Shown: positions 17,300 to 26,111, numbered from the stretch's first letter. The stretch is DNA of 44,634 nt from Acidovorax sp. (GCA_018780365.1 JADMJR010000213.1:1-44634); one strand, 5' to 3'. Translations and numbers: made by a program. Notes: generated by a model from the letters alone, not told the origin.

Positions 17300-18196
17300 A
17301 TGGCGACGCGTGTGCTCCCGCCGCTCAAAGCCCTGCGTGCCTTCGAGGCGGCGGCGCGCCATGCCAACTTCACGGCGGCCGCCGAAGAACTGAGCATCAC
17401 CCACAGCGCGGTCAGCCAGCAGATACGCATCCTGGAGGACTACCTGGGCCAGCCGCTGTTCACGCGTGAGGCGCGTGGCGTGGTGCTGCTGCCCCATGCG
17501 CGCGAGTATTTCATCGAGGTGCAGGCCAGCCTGGACCGCATTGCGGCGGCCACCGCCGCCGTCAAGTCCCCGGGCGGGCGGCGCACGCTGCGCGTGTGCA
17601 CCTCGCCCTCGCTGGCCATGAAGTGGCTGATATCGCGGCTGGGCGGTTTCCAGGCGCTGGTGCCGGGCGTGGACGTGCAGCTGTCCACCATGGGGCGCCA
17701 GTTCATCGAGCGCGCCGACGCCAGCAACGACGTGGTGATACAGCGCATGCCCATGCAGCGGCCCGAGCACAGCTGCGTGCGCGTGCTCGACGACTACCTG
17801 CTGCCCGTGGCCTCGCCGCGTTTCATCCAGAACAACCGCCTGCACACCGCAGCCGACTGCCTGGGCCATCCGCTGCTGCAGGTCAGCGGCGGCATGGATG
17901 CCTGGCCGCAGTGGTTTGCCCTGGCCGGGCTGCAGGTGCCGCCGCAGCTGCCGGGTCCCGTGTTCGACCACCAGTTCCTGTGCATGCAGGCCGCCATGAA
18001 CGACCTGGGCATTGCCCTCGTGCCCTGGTGCCTGCTGCAGGAGGACGTGCACGCGGACCGCCTGCGCCCGCTGTTCGCCCGCCCGCGCCTGCAGGGCCCG
18101 GGCTTGTATGCGCAATACCGCACGGACAACCCGCTGGCCGGGCTGGCGCGCCAGTTCATCGACTGGCTGGGCCTGCAGGGGCATGCGGGTGTCTGA
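17300..18196 (+). CDS. GcvA-like LysR-family transcriptional regulator
   Basis: A 298-residue DNA-binding protein. The N-terminal helix-turn-helix covers about residues 8-65, LPPLKALRAFEAAARHANF through AEELSITHSAVSQQIRILED and LFTREARGVVLL, which is the GcvA/AmpR subgroup style. The effector domain begins near residue 92 (RTLRVCTSPSLAMKWLISRL) and contains FVHQFLCMQA-like FDHQFLCMQAAMNDLGIALVP. It is divergent from the three-gene ABC importer, so the importer is its likely target. The frame is open 22 codons upstream of the ATG at 17300, but the helix-turn-helix alignment supports this start. Confidence 0.9.
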   Translation: MATRVLPPLKALRAFEAAARHANFTAAAEELSITHSAVSQQIRILEDYLGQPLFTREARGVVLLPHAREYFIEVQASLDRIAAATAAVKSPGGRRTLRVCTSPSLAMKWLISRLGGFQALVPGVDVQLSTMGRQFIERADASNDVVIQRMPMQRPEHSCVRVLDDYLLPVASPRFIQNNRLHTAADCLGHPLLQVSGGMDAWPQWFALAGLQVPPQLPGPVFDHQFLCMQAAMNDLGIALVPWCLLQEDVHADRLRPLFARPRLQGPGLYAQYRTDNPLAGLARQFIDWLGLQGHAGV

Positions 18197-18236
18197 TCCC
18201 TTTGTTGCTTTCCCTGAATTTCTGAAGGCATGACCC

Positions 18237-18965
18237 ATGCTTGACTTTGCCCCTGGCCTGCAAGTGCGCGGCACGGCGCCGCACCAGCGCCTGTCCGACT
18301 ACCGCCTGATCGCGTTCGACATGGATTCGACCCTGATCACCATCGAAACGGTGGACGAGCTGGCCGACCTGGCGGGTTGCCGCGCGGCCGTGGAGGCGAT
18401 CACCGAGGCGGCGATGCGCGGCGAGATCAGCGACTACAAGGAGAGCCTGCGCCAGCGCGTGGCCTTGCTGGCCGGCCTGCCCGAGGCGGCGCTGGATGCG
18501 GTGTACGAGCGCCGGCTGCGCCTGAACCCGGGCGTGCAGGAACTCATCGGCGCCTGCAAGGCGGCTGGGCTGCGCTGCATCCTGGTGACGGGCGGCTTCA
18601 CCTGCTTCACCGACCGCCTGCAGGCGCGCCTAGGCCTGGACGATGTGCGCGCCAATGTGCTGGAGGTGGCCGATGGCCGGGTCACGGGCCGACTGCTGCC
18701 CCAGCCCTGGGGCGACATCGTCGATGGCGAGGAGAAGAAGCGCAAGCTGCTCGCGGTGTGTGCAGAGATGGGCATTGCGCCTGCGCAGGCCATCGCCATG
18801 GGCGATGGCGCCAACGACCTGCCGATGATGGGCGCGGCTGGCCTGGCCGTGGCCTACCGGGCCAAGCCCGTGGTGCGCGCGCAGGCCGATGTGGCGATCA
18901 ACGAAGGTGGGCTGGACCGCCTGCTCGAAGTGCTGGACCCTGCAGGCGTTGCAGGCGTGCCATAG
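18237..18965 (+). CDS. serB: Phosphoserine phosphatase
   Basis: A 242-residue HAD enzyme that hydrolyses O-phosphoserine to serine, the last step of serine synthesis. The nucleophile motif is AFDMDSTLITIETVDELA with D28 and D30. EAAMRGEISDYKESLRQRVALL supplies the substrate-binding cap, LVTGGFT is motif II, and MGDGANDLPMM is the metal-binding motif with a preceding Lys region (KKRKLLAVC). It lacks the long N-terminal ACT-like part of the E. coli protein, as in other short SerB forms. GAAGG eight bases upstream supports ATG 18237. It is convergent with hpnC. Confidence 0.93.
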   Translation: MLDFAPGLQVRGTAPHQRLSDYRLIAFDMDSTLITIETVDELADLAGCRAAVEAITEAAMRGEISDYKESLRQRVALLAGLPEAALDAVYERRLRLNPGVQELIGACKAAGLRCILVTGGFTCFTDRLQARLGLDDVRANVLEVADGRVTGRLLPQPWGDIVDGEEKKRKLLAVCAEMGIAPAQAIAMGDGANDLPMMGAAGLAVAYRAKPVVRAQADVAINEGGLDRLLEVLDPAGVAGVP

Positions 18966-18997
18966 GCCACGGCGTTCCGGTGGGGCGCTGCTGCGCG

Positions 18998-19015
18998 CCG
19001 CCTGCGCCCAGGCGG
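18998..19015. terminator. GC-rich hairpin between convergent serB and hpnC
   Basis: CCGCCTG (18998-19004) pairs exactly with CAGGCGG (19009-19015) around a CGCC loop. It sits in the 89-base gap between two convergent genes, where a bidirectional transcription end is expected. No T-run follows on either strand, so factor-independent termination is doubtful. Confidence 0.35.
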
Positions 19016-19054
19016 TCAGGCGCCGGTGGTGGGCAAGGGGCTCGGCGGTGGCTG

Positions 19055-19930
19055 CTACATGCGCAGCGCGCGCGCCAGCATCACCACCCAGTCCCAGGCA
19101 TGCAGGCGGGGGCGGGTGTGCAGGTTGCCGCCTTTGAGCGCATCCACCTTGTCGAGGATGCGCAGGCCGCCTTGCACCACCAGGCGCAGCTCCCAGCCCG
19201 CGCGGCCGGGCAGGCGGTGCACCAGGGGGGCGCCACTCAGCATGGTGGTGCGGGCCCAGTCGGCGCAGTCGGCAATCAGGCGCGCGTTTTCGCGCGTGCT
19301 TTGCAGCGCCAGCAGTTCGGCCTGGCAGGCGCCATGGGCGGCGCAGTCGGCGCGGGGCAGGTAGTGGCGGTTGCGGGGAATGTCCACCGAGAGGTCCTGC
19401 CAGAAGTTGATCAGCTGCAGCGCGGTGCAGATGGCATCGCTTTCCGCCAGCGCCTGGGCGCCGTGCACGCCATACAGGTGCAGCAGCAGCCGGCCCACGG
19501 GGTTGGCGGAGCGGCGGCAGTAGTCCAGCAACTCGGCGCGGTCGGCGTAGCCCTCGGCGTCGCGGGTTTTCTCCACGTCCTGGGCAAAGGCGCTGAGCAG
19601 GTCTTCGAGCAGCGGCACGGGCAGCTGGTGGCTGCGCAGCACTGCTTGCAGGGGCAGAAACACGTTGGCCCAGCGGGGCGAGGGCGGCTGGCCTTGCGCG
19701 ACGGCCATCAGGTCGGCCTGGTAGGCGGCCAGGTCGGCCAGGCGGGCGGCGGCCGAGGCATCGCCTTCGTCCGCAATGTCATCGGCGGTGCGCGCAAAAC
19801 CGTAGATGGCGGCAATGGGCTGGCGCAGGTGGGGTGGGCACAGAACGGACGCGACGGGGAAGTTCTCGTAGTGCGTCACGGGCGCTGCCAGGACGGCGGC
19901 GGGAGAGGAGGGGCTGGGTCGGTCGTTCAC
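19055..19930 (-). CDS. hpnC: Squalene synthase HpnC (hydroxysqualene synthase step)
   Basis: A 291-residue squalene/phytoene-synthase-fold protein. The first Asp-rich motif is ARTADDIADEGD and the second is represented by NFWQDLSVDIPRNRHYLP, the HpnC form. THYENFPVASVLCP near the N-terminus is typical of HpnC, which converts presqualene diphosphate to hydroxysqualene. The start is GTG 19930. It is separated from its pathway partners hpnD and hpnE by an ammonia-lyase, an ABC importer, a LysR gene and serB. The upstream region is shared with the divergent efflux operon. Confidence 0.9.
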   Translation of the reverse strand: MNDRPSPSSPAAVLAAPVTHYENFPVASVLCPPHLRQPIAAIYGFARTADDIADEGDASAAARLADLAAYQADLMAVAQGQPPSPRWANVFLPLQAVLRSHQLPVPLLEDLLSAFAQDVEKTRDAEGYADRAELLDYCRRSANPVGRLLLHLYGVHGAQALAESDAICTALQLINFWQDLSVDIPRNRHYLPRADCAAHGACQAELLALQSTRENARLIADCADWARTTMLSGAPLVHRLPGRAGWELRLVVQGGLRILDKVDALKGGNLHTRPRLHAWDWVVMLARALRM

Positions 19931-19945
19931 ACCCCGGATTGTCGC

Positions 19946-19975
19946 TTGACAAGGTGGGGGTGCTTCTCATAGATT
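19946..19975 (+). promoter_or_regulatory. Predicted sigma-70 promoter of the efflux operon
   Basis: A perfect TTGACA -35 box at 19946-19951 is followed, after 17-18 bases, by ATAGAT/TAGATT at 19969-19975 as -10 box. It reads toward the RND adaptor gene, which starts 175 bases further on. The -10 box overlaps the left arm of the palindrome at 19972-19997, so a bound repressor would block it. Confidence 0.6.
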
Positions 19976-19997
19976 ACTAACCGGTCAGTCAGTAATC
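19972..19997. promoter_or_regulatory. TetR-type operator palindrome
   Basis: GATTACT (19972-19978) and AGTAATC (19991-19997) are exact reverse complements. The 12 bases between them hold AACCGGTCAGTC, with the ACCGGT core common to TetR/AcrR-type operators of RND pumps. The site overlaps the predicted -10 box. A further CTGACCGGTACCTGTCA half-site-like sequence is at about 20029-20045. No tetR-like gene lies within the window. Confidence 0.6.
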
Positions 19998-20150
19998 AAA
20001 AAGACATTCTATTCAGGGACAAGGAGGCTGACCGGTACCTGTCACCGCAGTCCCGTTGCAGCGCAGGCATCCGTGCCTGCGTTTCATGCCTTCGTTTTGC
20101 GTGCAGCCCCTGCAGCCCCTTGTAGCCCTTCTTTATTCACCGGATTTCCC

Positions 20151-21353
20151 ATGCGCACACCCTCCGCCTCGCGGCCCATTCAACGGCATTCCAGGTATTT
20201 GCTCGTGCTGGCCACAGCGGCTTTGCTGGCCGCCTGTTCCCGCCCCGCTCCGCCCGAAGAGCCCGTGCGCTCCGTCAAGTTGTTGACGGTGGGGGTGGGC
20301 GCACTGCAGTCCAGCCTGGAGTATTCGGGCGAGGTGCGGGCGCGTGTGGAGTCGCGTTTGGGCTTTCGCGTGGCGGGCAAGATCGTCAAGCGCCAGGCCG
20401 AGTTGGGCCAGCATGTGAAGGCGGGCCAGGTGCTGGCCCAGCTGGACCCCAAGGACTACCAGCTGGCCACCGACGCAGCGCGTGCGCAATTGGCTTCGGC
20501 CACCACACAGCGTGACCTGGCGGCCGCCGACTACAAGCGCTACCAAGCCCTGAAGGACCAGAACTTCATCAGCGGCGCCGAGCTGGAGCGCCGCGATGCG
20601 ACGCTGAAAGCCGCGCAGGCCACGCTGGACCAGGCGCGCGCGCAGCTGTCATCGCAGGGCAACCAGGCGGCCTACACCACGCTGGTGGCCGATGTGTCGG
20701 GCGTGGTGACGGGCATCGATGCCGAGCCGGGCCAGGTGGTGTCGGCCGGAACCCCCGTGGTGCGCATTGCGCAGGACGGCCCCCGCGACGTGGTGTTTGC
20801 GGTGCCCGAAGACAAGGTGGCGCAGATCGCGCCAGGCTCTGAAGTGGCGGTGCGTGGCTGGTCCGGAGGCGCCAACCTGGCAGGCCGTGTGCGCGAAGTG
20901 GCCGCCAGTGCCGACGCTGCCACCCGCACCTACCAGGTCAAGGTGGCCATCGAGGGCGCGGATGCGCCTGCGCTGGGCGCCACGGTGTATGTCATGCCCA
21001 AGGCGCTCAGCCACGCAGGCATTCAGGCCATCAAGCTGCCCACCAGCGCCCTGCGCCAGGAGGGCCAGTCCACGGCGGTGTGGGTGTACGACGCAGCGAG
21101 CGGCACGGTGAAGTCGCAGGTGGTGCAGATCGCGACGGCCGATGGCAACGAGGCCGTGGTGGCTGCGGGCCTGGCGCCTGGCATGCAGGTGGTGGCCACG
21201 GGTGTGCATGTGCTCTCGCCTGGGCAGAAAGTGCTGGTTTATCAACAAAAAACGGCCTTGTCGCCCGCCAGTAAAGCGCAGACAGCTACTAATTCAGTAG
21301 CAATGCCTGCGGCCGCTACGGCTGTGGCGCCCGCAGCTTCCACAGCCAACTGA
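20151..21353 (+). CDS. RND efflux periplasmic adaptor lipoprotein
   Basis: A 400-residue membrane-fusion protein. The signal LLVLATAALLAAC ends in a lipobox with C29, so it is probably an inner-membrane-anchored lipoprotein. The first lipoyl half is in SRLGFRVAGKIVKRQAELGQ-type sequence, then AGQVLAQLDPKDYQL, a short coiled-coil hairpin (about 95-170), the second lipoyl half VVSAGTPVVRIAQDG, and beta-barrel parts (VAVRGWSGG). The C-terminal tail from about residue 366 is Ala/Thr-rich and coincides with a repeat element at 21246. It precedes the permease gene by eight bases. I chose ATG 20151 because it begins the signal peptide; the open frame extends 26 codons upstream. Confidence 0.9.
   Translation: MRTPSASRPIQRHSRYLLVLATAALLAACSRPAPPEEPVRSVKLLTVGVGALQSSLEYSGEVRARVESRLGFRVAGKIVKRQAELGQHVKAGQVLAQLDPKDYQLATDAARAQLASATTQRDLAAADYKRYQALKDQNFISGAELERRDATLKAAQATLDQARAQLSSQGNQAAYTTLVADVSGVVTGIDAEPGQVVSAGTPVVRIAQDGPRDVVFAVPEDKVAQIAPGSEVAVRGWSGGANLAGRVREVAASADAATRTYQVKVAIEGADAPALGATVYVMPKALSHAGIQAIKLPTSALRQEGQSTAVWVYDAASGTVKSQVVQIATADGNEAVVAAGLAPGMQVVATGVHVLSPGQKVLVYQQKTALSPASKAQTATNSVAMPAAATAVAPAASTAN
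21246..21300 (-). repeat. GATAGC-type repeat, copy F, inside the adaptor reading frame
   Basis: Read on the minus strand this gives TTAGTAGCTGTCTGCGCTTT, then ACTGGCGGGCGACAAGGCCG and TTTTTTG. It follows the same order of motifs as the intergenic copies. It encodes, antisense, about residues 366-384 of the efflux adaptor (QQKTALSPASKAQTATNSVA), beyond the last folded domain. Confidence 0.55.
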
Positions 21354-21361
21354 GGCCGGCC

Positions 21362-24300
21362 ATGACGCAAGTACAACCCAAAGAGGGGTTCAACCTCTCC
21401 AAGTGGGCGCTCGACCATCCTGCCCTGACGCGTTACCTGATGGTGGTGCTGATGTTGCTGGGCTTTGCCGCCTACTTTCAACTGGGGCAGGACGAAGACC
21501 CTCCCTTCACCTTCCGCGCCATGGTGGTGCGCACCTACTGGCCCGGTGCCACGGCGCAGCAGGTGGCCGAGCAGGTCACCGACAAGATCGAGCGCACGCT
21601 GCAAGAGGTGCCCTATGCGGACAAGATCCGCAGCTATTCCAAGCCCGGCGAGTCGCAGATCATTTTCCAGATCAAGGACTCCTCCAAGCCCGGCGACGTG
21701 GCCAATGTCTGGTACAGCGTGCGCAAGAAGGTGGGCGACATGCGCTACACCTTGCCGCAGGGCATCCAGGGCCCGTTCTTCAACGACGACTTTGGCGATG
21801 TGTATGGCGTGATCTACGCGCTGGAGTCCGAGGGCTTCAGCTACGCCGAACTCAAGCAATTTGCCGACGACGCACGCCAGCAACTGCTGCGCGTGCCCGA
21901 TGTCGCCAAGGTTGAGCTGTTTGGCGTGCAAGACGAAAAACTGTTCATCGAGATCTCGCAAAAGCGCCTGTCGCAACTGGGCCTGGACATGAACCAGGTG
22001 CTGGCCCAGCTGGGCCAGCAAAACGCCGTGGAAAGTGCGGGCGCCATCCAGACGCCGCAGGACCAGGTGCAGGTGCGTGTGCAGGGCCAGTTCAACGCCA
22101 TCGAAGACCTGCGCGCCATGCCGATCCGGGGCCCGTCGGGCGCGCAATTGCGCCTGGGGGATATTGCCGAGGTCAAGCGTGGCTATGTAGACCCGGCCAC
22201 CGTGAAGGTGCGCCACCAGGGGCAGGAAGTGATTGCGCTGGGTGTCTCCATGGCCAAGGGCGGGGACATCATCGCGCTGGGCAAGGCGCTGCACACCACC
22301 ACCGACCGCATCGGCAGCACCCTGCCAGCGGGGGTGAAACTGGTCAACGTGCAAGACCAGCCCAAGGCCGTGGCGAGTTCGGTGAACGAGTTCGTCAAGG
22401 TGCTGATCGAGGCCGTGGTGATTGTGCTGGCGGTGAGTTTTGTCGCGCTGGGTTTCCACAAGCGCCCAGGCAACAACCCGCTGTGGAAACGCTGGTACAT
22501 CGACCCGCGCCCAGGGCTGGTGGTGGGCATCACCATCCCGCTGGTGCTGGCCGTGACCTTTTTGGCCATGTGGTACTGGGGCATTGGCCTGCACAAGATT
22601 TCGCTGGGCTCGCTCATCATTGCGCTGGGCCTGCTGGTGGACGACGCGATCATCGCGGTCGAGATGATGGTGCTCAAGCTCGAAGAGGGCTATGACAAGG
22701 TGCGCGCCGCCACGTTTGCCTACGAACTCACGGCCATGCCCATGCTCACGGGCACCTTGATCACGGCGGCGGGCTTTTTGCCCATCGGTCTGGCCAAGTC
22801 CACCACGGGCGAATACACGTTCGCGATTTTTGCGGTGACCGTGATTGCGCTGGTGCTGAGCTGGATTGTGTCGGTGTACTTCGTGCCGTACCTGGGCACG
22901 CTGCTGCTCAAGGTACCGCCCCATGTGCTGGCCGCGCAGGCAAACAAAGGCATCACGGACGACCCCCACGAGGTGTTTGACAGCCCGTTTTACCGCACCT
23001 TCCGCCGCCTGGTGGACTGGTGTGTGTTGCACCGCTGGATCACCATCGGCGCCACGGTGCTGACCTTTGCGCTGGGCATCGTGGGCATGGGCCAGGTGCA
23101 GCAGCAGTTCTTCCCGGATTCGAGCCGACCCGAAATCATGGTGGACATCTGGTTCCCCGAGGGCACCTCCTTTGCGGGCAATGAAGAGGTCACCAAACGG
23201 GTGGAGCAGCGCCTGTTGTCAGAGCCGGGCGTGAACACGGTCAGCACTTGGGTCGGTTCGGGCGTGCCCCGTTTCTACCTGCCGCTGGACCAGGTGTTTC
23301 CGCAGAGCAACGTGTCGCAGTTCATTGTGGTGCCCAAGGATTTGAAGGTGCGGGAATCGCTGCGCGTGAAGCTGCCAGCGCTGCTGGCCGAGGAGTTCCC
23401 GGAAGTGCGTGGCCGCGTGAAGCTGCTGCCCAACGGCCCGCCCGTGCCGTATCCGGTGCAGTTCCGCGTGGTGGGGCCTGATCCGCTGGTGCTGCGTGAA
23501 CGCGCTGACGAGGTGAAGGCGCAGCTGCGCCAGAACCCCGACATGCGGGGCGTGAACGACAACTGGAACGAGTCCGTGAAGGTGCTGCGCCTGGAAGTGG
23601 ACCAGGCCAAGGCGCGCGCACTGGGTGTGACGAGCCAGTCCATCGCCCAGGCGTCCAAGACCATCCTGTCGGGCACACAGGTGGGCCAGTACCGCGAGGG
23701 GGACAAGCTCATCGACATCCTGCTGCGCCAGCCGCTGGACGAGCGCAACGCCATCACCGACATTGCCAACGCTTACCTGCCCACGGCCTCTGGCAAGTCG
23801 ATCCCGCTCACGCAGATCGCCAAGCCCGTGTTCACCTGGGAGCCGGGCGTGATGTGGCGCGAGAACCGCGACTACGCCATCACCGTGCAGGGCGATGTGA
23901 CCGAAGGCCTGCAAGGCGCCACGGTGACGGCCGCGCTGCTGCCCGCCCTCAAGGAGATCGAGGCGAAGTGGCGTGCTGCCGGGCAGACCGGCTACCGCAT
24001 TGAAGTGGCGGGCGCGGTGGAAGAAAGCTCCAAGGGCTCGGCGTCGATTGCGGCGGGTATCCCGGTGATGCTGTTCATCACCTTCACGCTGCTGATGCTG
24101 CAACTGCACAGCTTCAGCCGCGCGATGCTGGTGTTCCTGACCGGGCCGCTGGGCCTGGCGGGGGTGGCGGCGGCGCTGATTTTGCTCAACCGGCCGTTTG
24201 GCTTTGTGGCGCTGTTGGGGGTGATTGCGCTCATGGGCATGATCCAGCGCAACTCGGTGATTCTGATCGACCAGATCGAGCAAGACCGCGCCCGGGGCGT

Positions 24301-24544
24301 GCCGGCGTGGGATGCGATTGTCGAATCCGCCGTGCGCCGACTGCGCCCCATTGTGCTGACGGCTGCGGCGGCGGTGCTGGCCATGATCCCGTTGTCACGC
24401 AGCGTGTTCTGGGGCCCGATGGCCGTGGCCATCATGGGCGGACTGGTGGTGGCCACCGTGCTGACCCTGCTCGCGCTGCCGGCAATGTATGCGGCCTGGT
24501 TCCGTGTCAAACGGCCTGCGCCAGAGGTCCTTGGAGGGGTTTGA
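21362..24544 (+). CDS. RND-family efflux permease
   Basis: A 1060-residue inner-membrane proton-driven transporter of the HAE/AcrB-like superfamily. It has an N-terminal membrane helix (ALTRYLMVVLMLLGFAAYF), a large periplasmic loop, helices 2-6 beginning about residue 340, helix 4 with the proton-relay acids in LGLLVDDAIIAVEMMVLKLEEG, a second periplasmic loop from about residue 580, and a closing bundle from about 890 (GIPVMLFITFTLLMLQLHSF through GLVVATVLTLLALPAMYAAWF). The first loop contains GATAQQVAEQVTDKIERTL, typical of the family. Its gene follows the adaptor by eight bases. No outer-membrane channel gene is present, so it probably uses a TolC-like protein encoded elsewhere. The substrate range is unknown. 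Confidence 0.93.
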   Translation: MTQVQPKEGFNLSKWALDHPALTRYLMVVLMLLGFAAYFQLGQDEDPPFTFRAMVVRTYWPGATAQQVAEQVTDKIERTLQEVPYADKIRSYSKPGESQIIFQIKDSSKPGDVANVWYSVRKKVGDMRYTLPQGIQGPFFNDDFGDVYGVIYALESEGFSYAELKQFADDARQQLLRVPDVAKVELFGVQDEKLFIEISQKRLSQLGLDMNQVLAQLGQQNAVESAGAIQTPQDQVQVRVQGQFNAIEDLRAMPIRGPSGAQLRLGDIAEVKRGYVDPATVKVRHQGQEVIALGVSMAKGGDIIALGKALHTTTDRIGSTLPAGVKLVNVQDQPKAVASSVNEFVKVLIEAVVIVLAVSFVALGFHKRPGNNPLWKRWYIDPRPGLVVGITIPLVLAVTFLAMWYWGIGLHKISLGSLIIALGLLVDDAIIAVEMMVLKLEEGYDKVRAATFAYELTAMPMLTGTLITAAGFLPIGLAKSTTGEYTFAIFAVTVIALVLSWIVSVYFVPYLGTLLLKVPPHVLAAQANKGITDDPHEVFDSPFYRTFRRLVDWCVLHRWITIGATVLTFALGIVGMGQVQQQFFPDSSRPEIMVDIWFPEGTSFAGNEEVTKRVEQRLLSEPGVNTVSTWVGSGVPRFYLPLDQVFPQSNVSQFIVVPKDLKVRESLRVKLPALLAEEFPEVRGRVKLLPNGPPVPYPVQFRVVGPDPLVLRERADEVKAQLRQNPDMRGVNDNWNESVKVLRLEVDQAKARALGVTSQSIAQASKTILSGTQVGQYREGDKLIDILLRQPLDERNAITDIANAYLPTASGKSIPLTQIAKPVFTWEPGVMWRENRDYAITVQGDVTEGLQGATVTAALLPALKEIEAKWRAAGQTGYRIEVAGAVEESSKGSASIAAGIPVMLFITFTLLMLQLHSFSRAMLVFLTGPLGLAGVAAALILLNRPFGFVALLGVIALMGMIQRNSVILIDQIEQDRARGVPAWDAIVESAVRRLRPIVLTAAAAVLAMIPLSRSVFWGPMAVAIMGGLVVATVLTLLALPAMYAAWFRVKRPAPEVLGGV

Positions 24545-24567
24545 TTCCCACCCTGCCCGCATCAGGG

Positions 24568-24573
24568 TAAAAT
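24568..24573 (+). promoter_or_regulatory. Possible -10 box for the tRNA-Leu/tig transcript
   Basis: GGGTAAAATAG contains TAAAAT at 24568-24573, 68 bases before the tRNA. There is no good -35 hexamer at the standard spacing (TTGATT at 24541 is 21 bases away), so the call rests on the -10 alone and on its place between the efflux operon and the tRNA. Confidence 0.3.
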
Positions 24574-24594
24574 AGAAGGTTGACCGATTTCACA

Positions 24595-24624
24595 CAGGCG
24601 GCAGTTCGTGCCGCCTGTTTGTTT
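24595..24624 (+). terminator. Hairpin with T-rich tail after the efflux operon
   Basis: CAGGCGGCA (24595-24603) pairs perfectly with TGCCGCCTG (24609-24617) around GTTCG, and TTTGTTTG follows. This fits a factor-independent terminator of the adaptor-permease operon. Because a possible -10 box lies upstream of it, it may instead act as an attenuator ahead of the tRNA. Confidence 0.65.
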
Positions 24625-24635
24625 GTTGTAGAACC

Positions 24636-24722
24636 GCGCGGGTGGCGAAATTGGTAGACGCACCAGGTTTAGGTCCTGACGCCAGCAATGGTGTGGGGGT
24701 TCGAGTCCCCCCCCGCGCACCA
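24636..24722 (+). tRNA. tRNA-Leu (anticodon UAG)
   Basis: An 87-base gene including encoded CCA. The acceptor stem GCGCGGG pairs with CCCGCGC at 24712-24718. The D-arm is TGGCGAAATTGGTAGACGCA, the anticodon loop TTTAGGT places TAG at 24670-24672, the long variable arm is typical of leucine tRNAs, and the T-arm is GGGGGTTCGAGTCCCCC. It stands 75 bases before the trigger-factor gene and could share its transcript. Confidence 0.97.
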
Positions 24723-24797
24723 CCCATGTGAGACTTTGCGGAACACGGCGCTGCTGCGCTGCAGCCAGCACGATCCACATTCATAAGAGGAATAGCC

Positions 24798-26111
24798 ATG
24801 GCCGTTACTGTTGAAACCCTTGAGAAGCTCGAGCGCAAGATTACGCTGAGCGTGCCCGTCACCCTGATCCAGTCCGAAGTCGACACGCGCCTCAAGCGCC
24901 TGGCCCGCACGGTCAAGATGGACGGTTTCCGTCCTGGCAAGGTCCCCATGAACGTGGTGGCCCAGCGTTATGGCTACTCGGTGCAGTACGAAGTGCTCAA
25001 CGACAAGGTCGGTGAAGCCTTCGCCGTGGCCGCCAACGAAGCCAACCTGCGTGTGGCCGGCCAGCCCCGCATCACCGAAAAGGAAGGCGCTCCCGAAGGC
25101 CAAGTGACTTTCGACGCCATCTTCGAAGTGTTCCCCGAAGTCAAGATTGCTGACCTGTCGGACGCCGAAGTCGAAAAGCTGTCGGCCGAAGTGACCGACG
25201 CCGCCATCGACAAGACCATCGACATCCTGCGCAAGCAGCGCCGCAGCTTCGCCCAGCGCGCCATGGATGCTGCTGCGCAAGACGGTGACCGCGTGACGGT
25301 CGATTTCGAAGGCAAGATCGACGGCGAACCCTTTGACGGCGGCAAGGCCGAAGACTTCCAGTTCCTGGTCGGCGAAGGCCAGATGCTCAAGGAATTCGAA
25401 GACGCTGTGCGTGGCATGAAGTCGGGCGAAAGCAAGACCTTCCCCCTGGCGTTCCCTGCTGAGTACCACGGCAAGGATGTCGCTGGCAAGACGGCCGACT
25501 TCCTCGTCACCGTGAAAAAGATCGAAGCTGCCCACCTGCCCGAAGTGAACGATGCCCTGGCCAAGTCGCTGGGTATCGCCGACGGTTCCGTGGATGGCCT
25601 GCGCGCCGACATCAAGAAGAACCTCGAGCGCGAAGTCAAGTTCCGTCTGCTGGCCCGCAACAAGCAAGCCGTGATGGACGCCCTGGTGTCCAAGGCCGAA
25701 TTGGACCTGCCCAATTCCAGCGTGCAGGCTGAAATTGCCCGCCTGCTCGAAGGCGCCCGCGCTGAACTCAAGCAACGTGGCATCAAGGACGCTGACAAGG
25801 CCGAAATCCCTGAAGACGTGTTCCGCCCCCAAGCCGAGCGCCGCGTGCGCCTGGGCCTGGTGCTGGCCGAGCTGGTGCGTGCCAACGAACTGCAGGCCAA
25901 GCCCGAGCAGCTCAAGGCCCACATCGACGAACTGGCTGCCAGCTACGAGAAGCCTGAAGACGTGGTGCGCTGGTACTTCGGCGATCGCCAGCGTCTGGCC
26001 GAAGTCGAAGCCGTTGTGATCGAAAACAACGTGACCGAATTCGTGCTGGGCAAGGCCAAGGTGGTCGAGAAGGCCGTGTCGTTCGACGAACTGATGGCGC
26101 AACAGGGTTGA
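24798..26111 (+). CDS. tig: Trigger factor (ribosome-associated chaperone)
   Basis: A 437-residue chaperone and peptidyl-prolyl isomerase that meets nascent chains at the ribosome exit. The ribosome-binding signature GFRPGKVP is at residues 43-50. The FKBP-type isomerase domain is around residues 160-245 ([36 protein letters not shown]), and the C-terminal substrate-cradle arms follow. GAGGAA lies just before ATG 24798. Codon use (many GAA, AAG, CGT/CGC) differs from its neighbours and suits high expression. It leads the tig-clpP-clpX-lon order conserved in many proteobacteria. Confidence 0.97.
   Translation: MAVTVETLEKLERKITLSVPVTLIQSEVDTRLKRLARTVKMDGFRPGKVPMNVVAQRYGYSVQYEVLNDKVGEAFAVAANEANLRVAGQPRITEKEGAPEGQVTFDAIFEVFPEVKIADLSDAEVEKLSAEVTDAAIDKTIDILRKQRRSFAQRAMDAAAQDGDRVTVDFEGKIDGEPFDGGKAEDFQFLVGEGQMLKEFEDAVRGMKSGESKTFPLAFPAEYHGKDVAGKTADFLVTVKKIEAAHLPEVNDALAKSLGIADGSVDGLRADIKKNLEREVKFRLLARNKQAVMDALVSKAELDLPNSSVQAEIARLLEGARAELKQRGIKDADKAEIPEDVFRPQAERRVRLGLVLAELVRANELQAKPEQLKAHIDELAASYEKPEDVVRWYFGDRQRLAEVEAVVIENNVTEFVLGKAKVVEKAVSFDELMAQQG

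Noticed and set aside
21242-23032. 596-codon minus-strand frame inside the RND permease gene
   Set aside because: Same composition artefact; the plus strand carries a complete, recognisable permease.
24636-24722. Attachment site of an integrated element at tRNA-Leu(UAG)
   Set aside because: No duplicated tRNA 3' end, integrase or foreign-looking genes were seen downstream; the neighbours are core genes.
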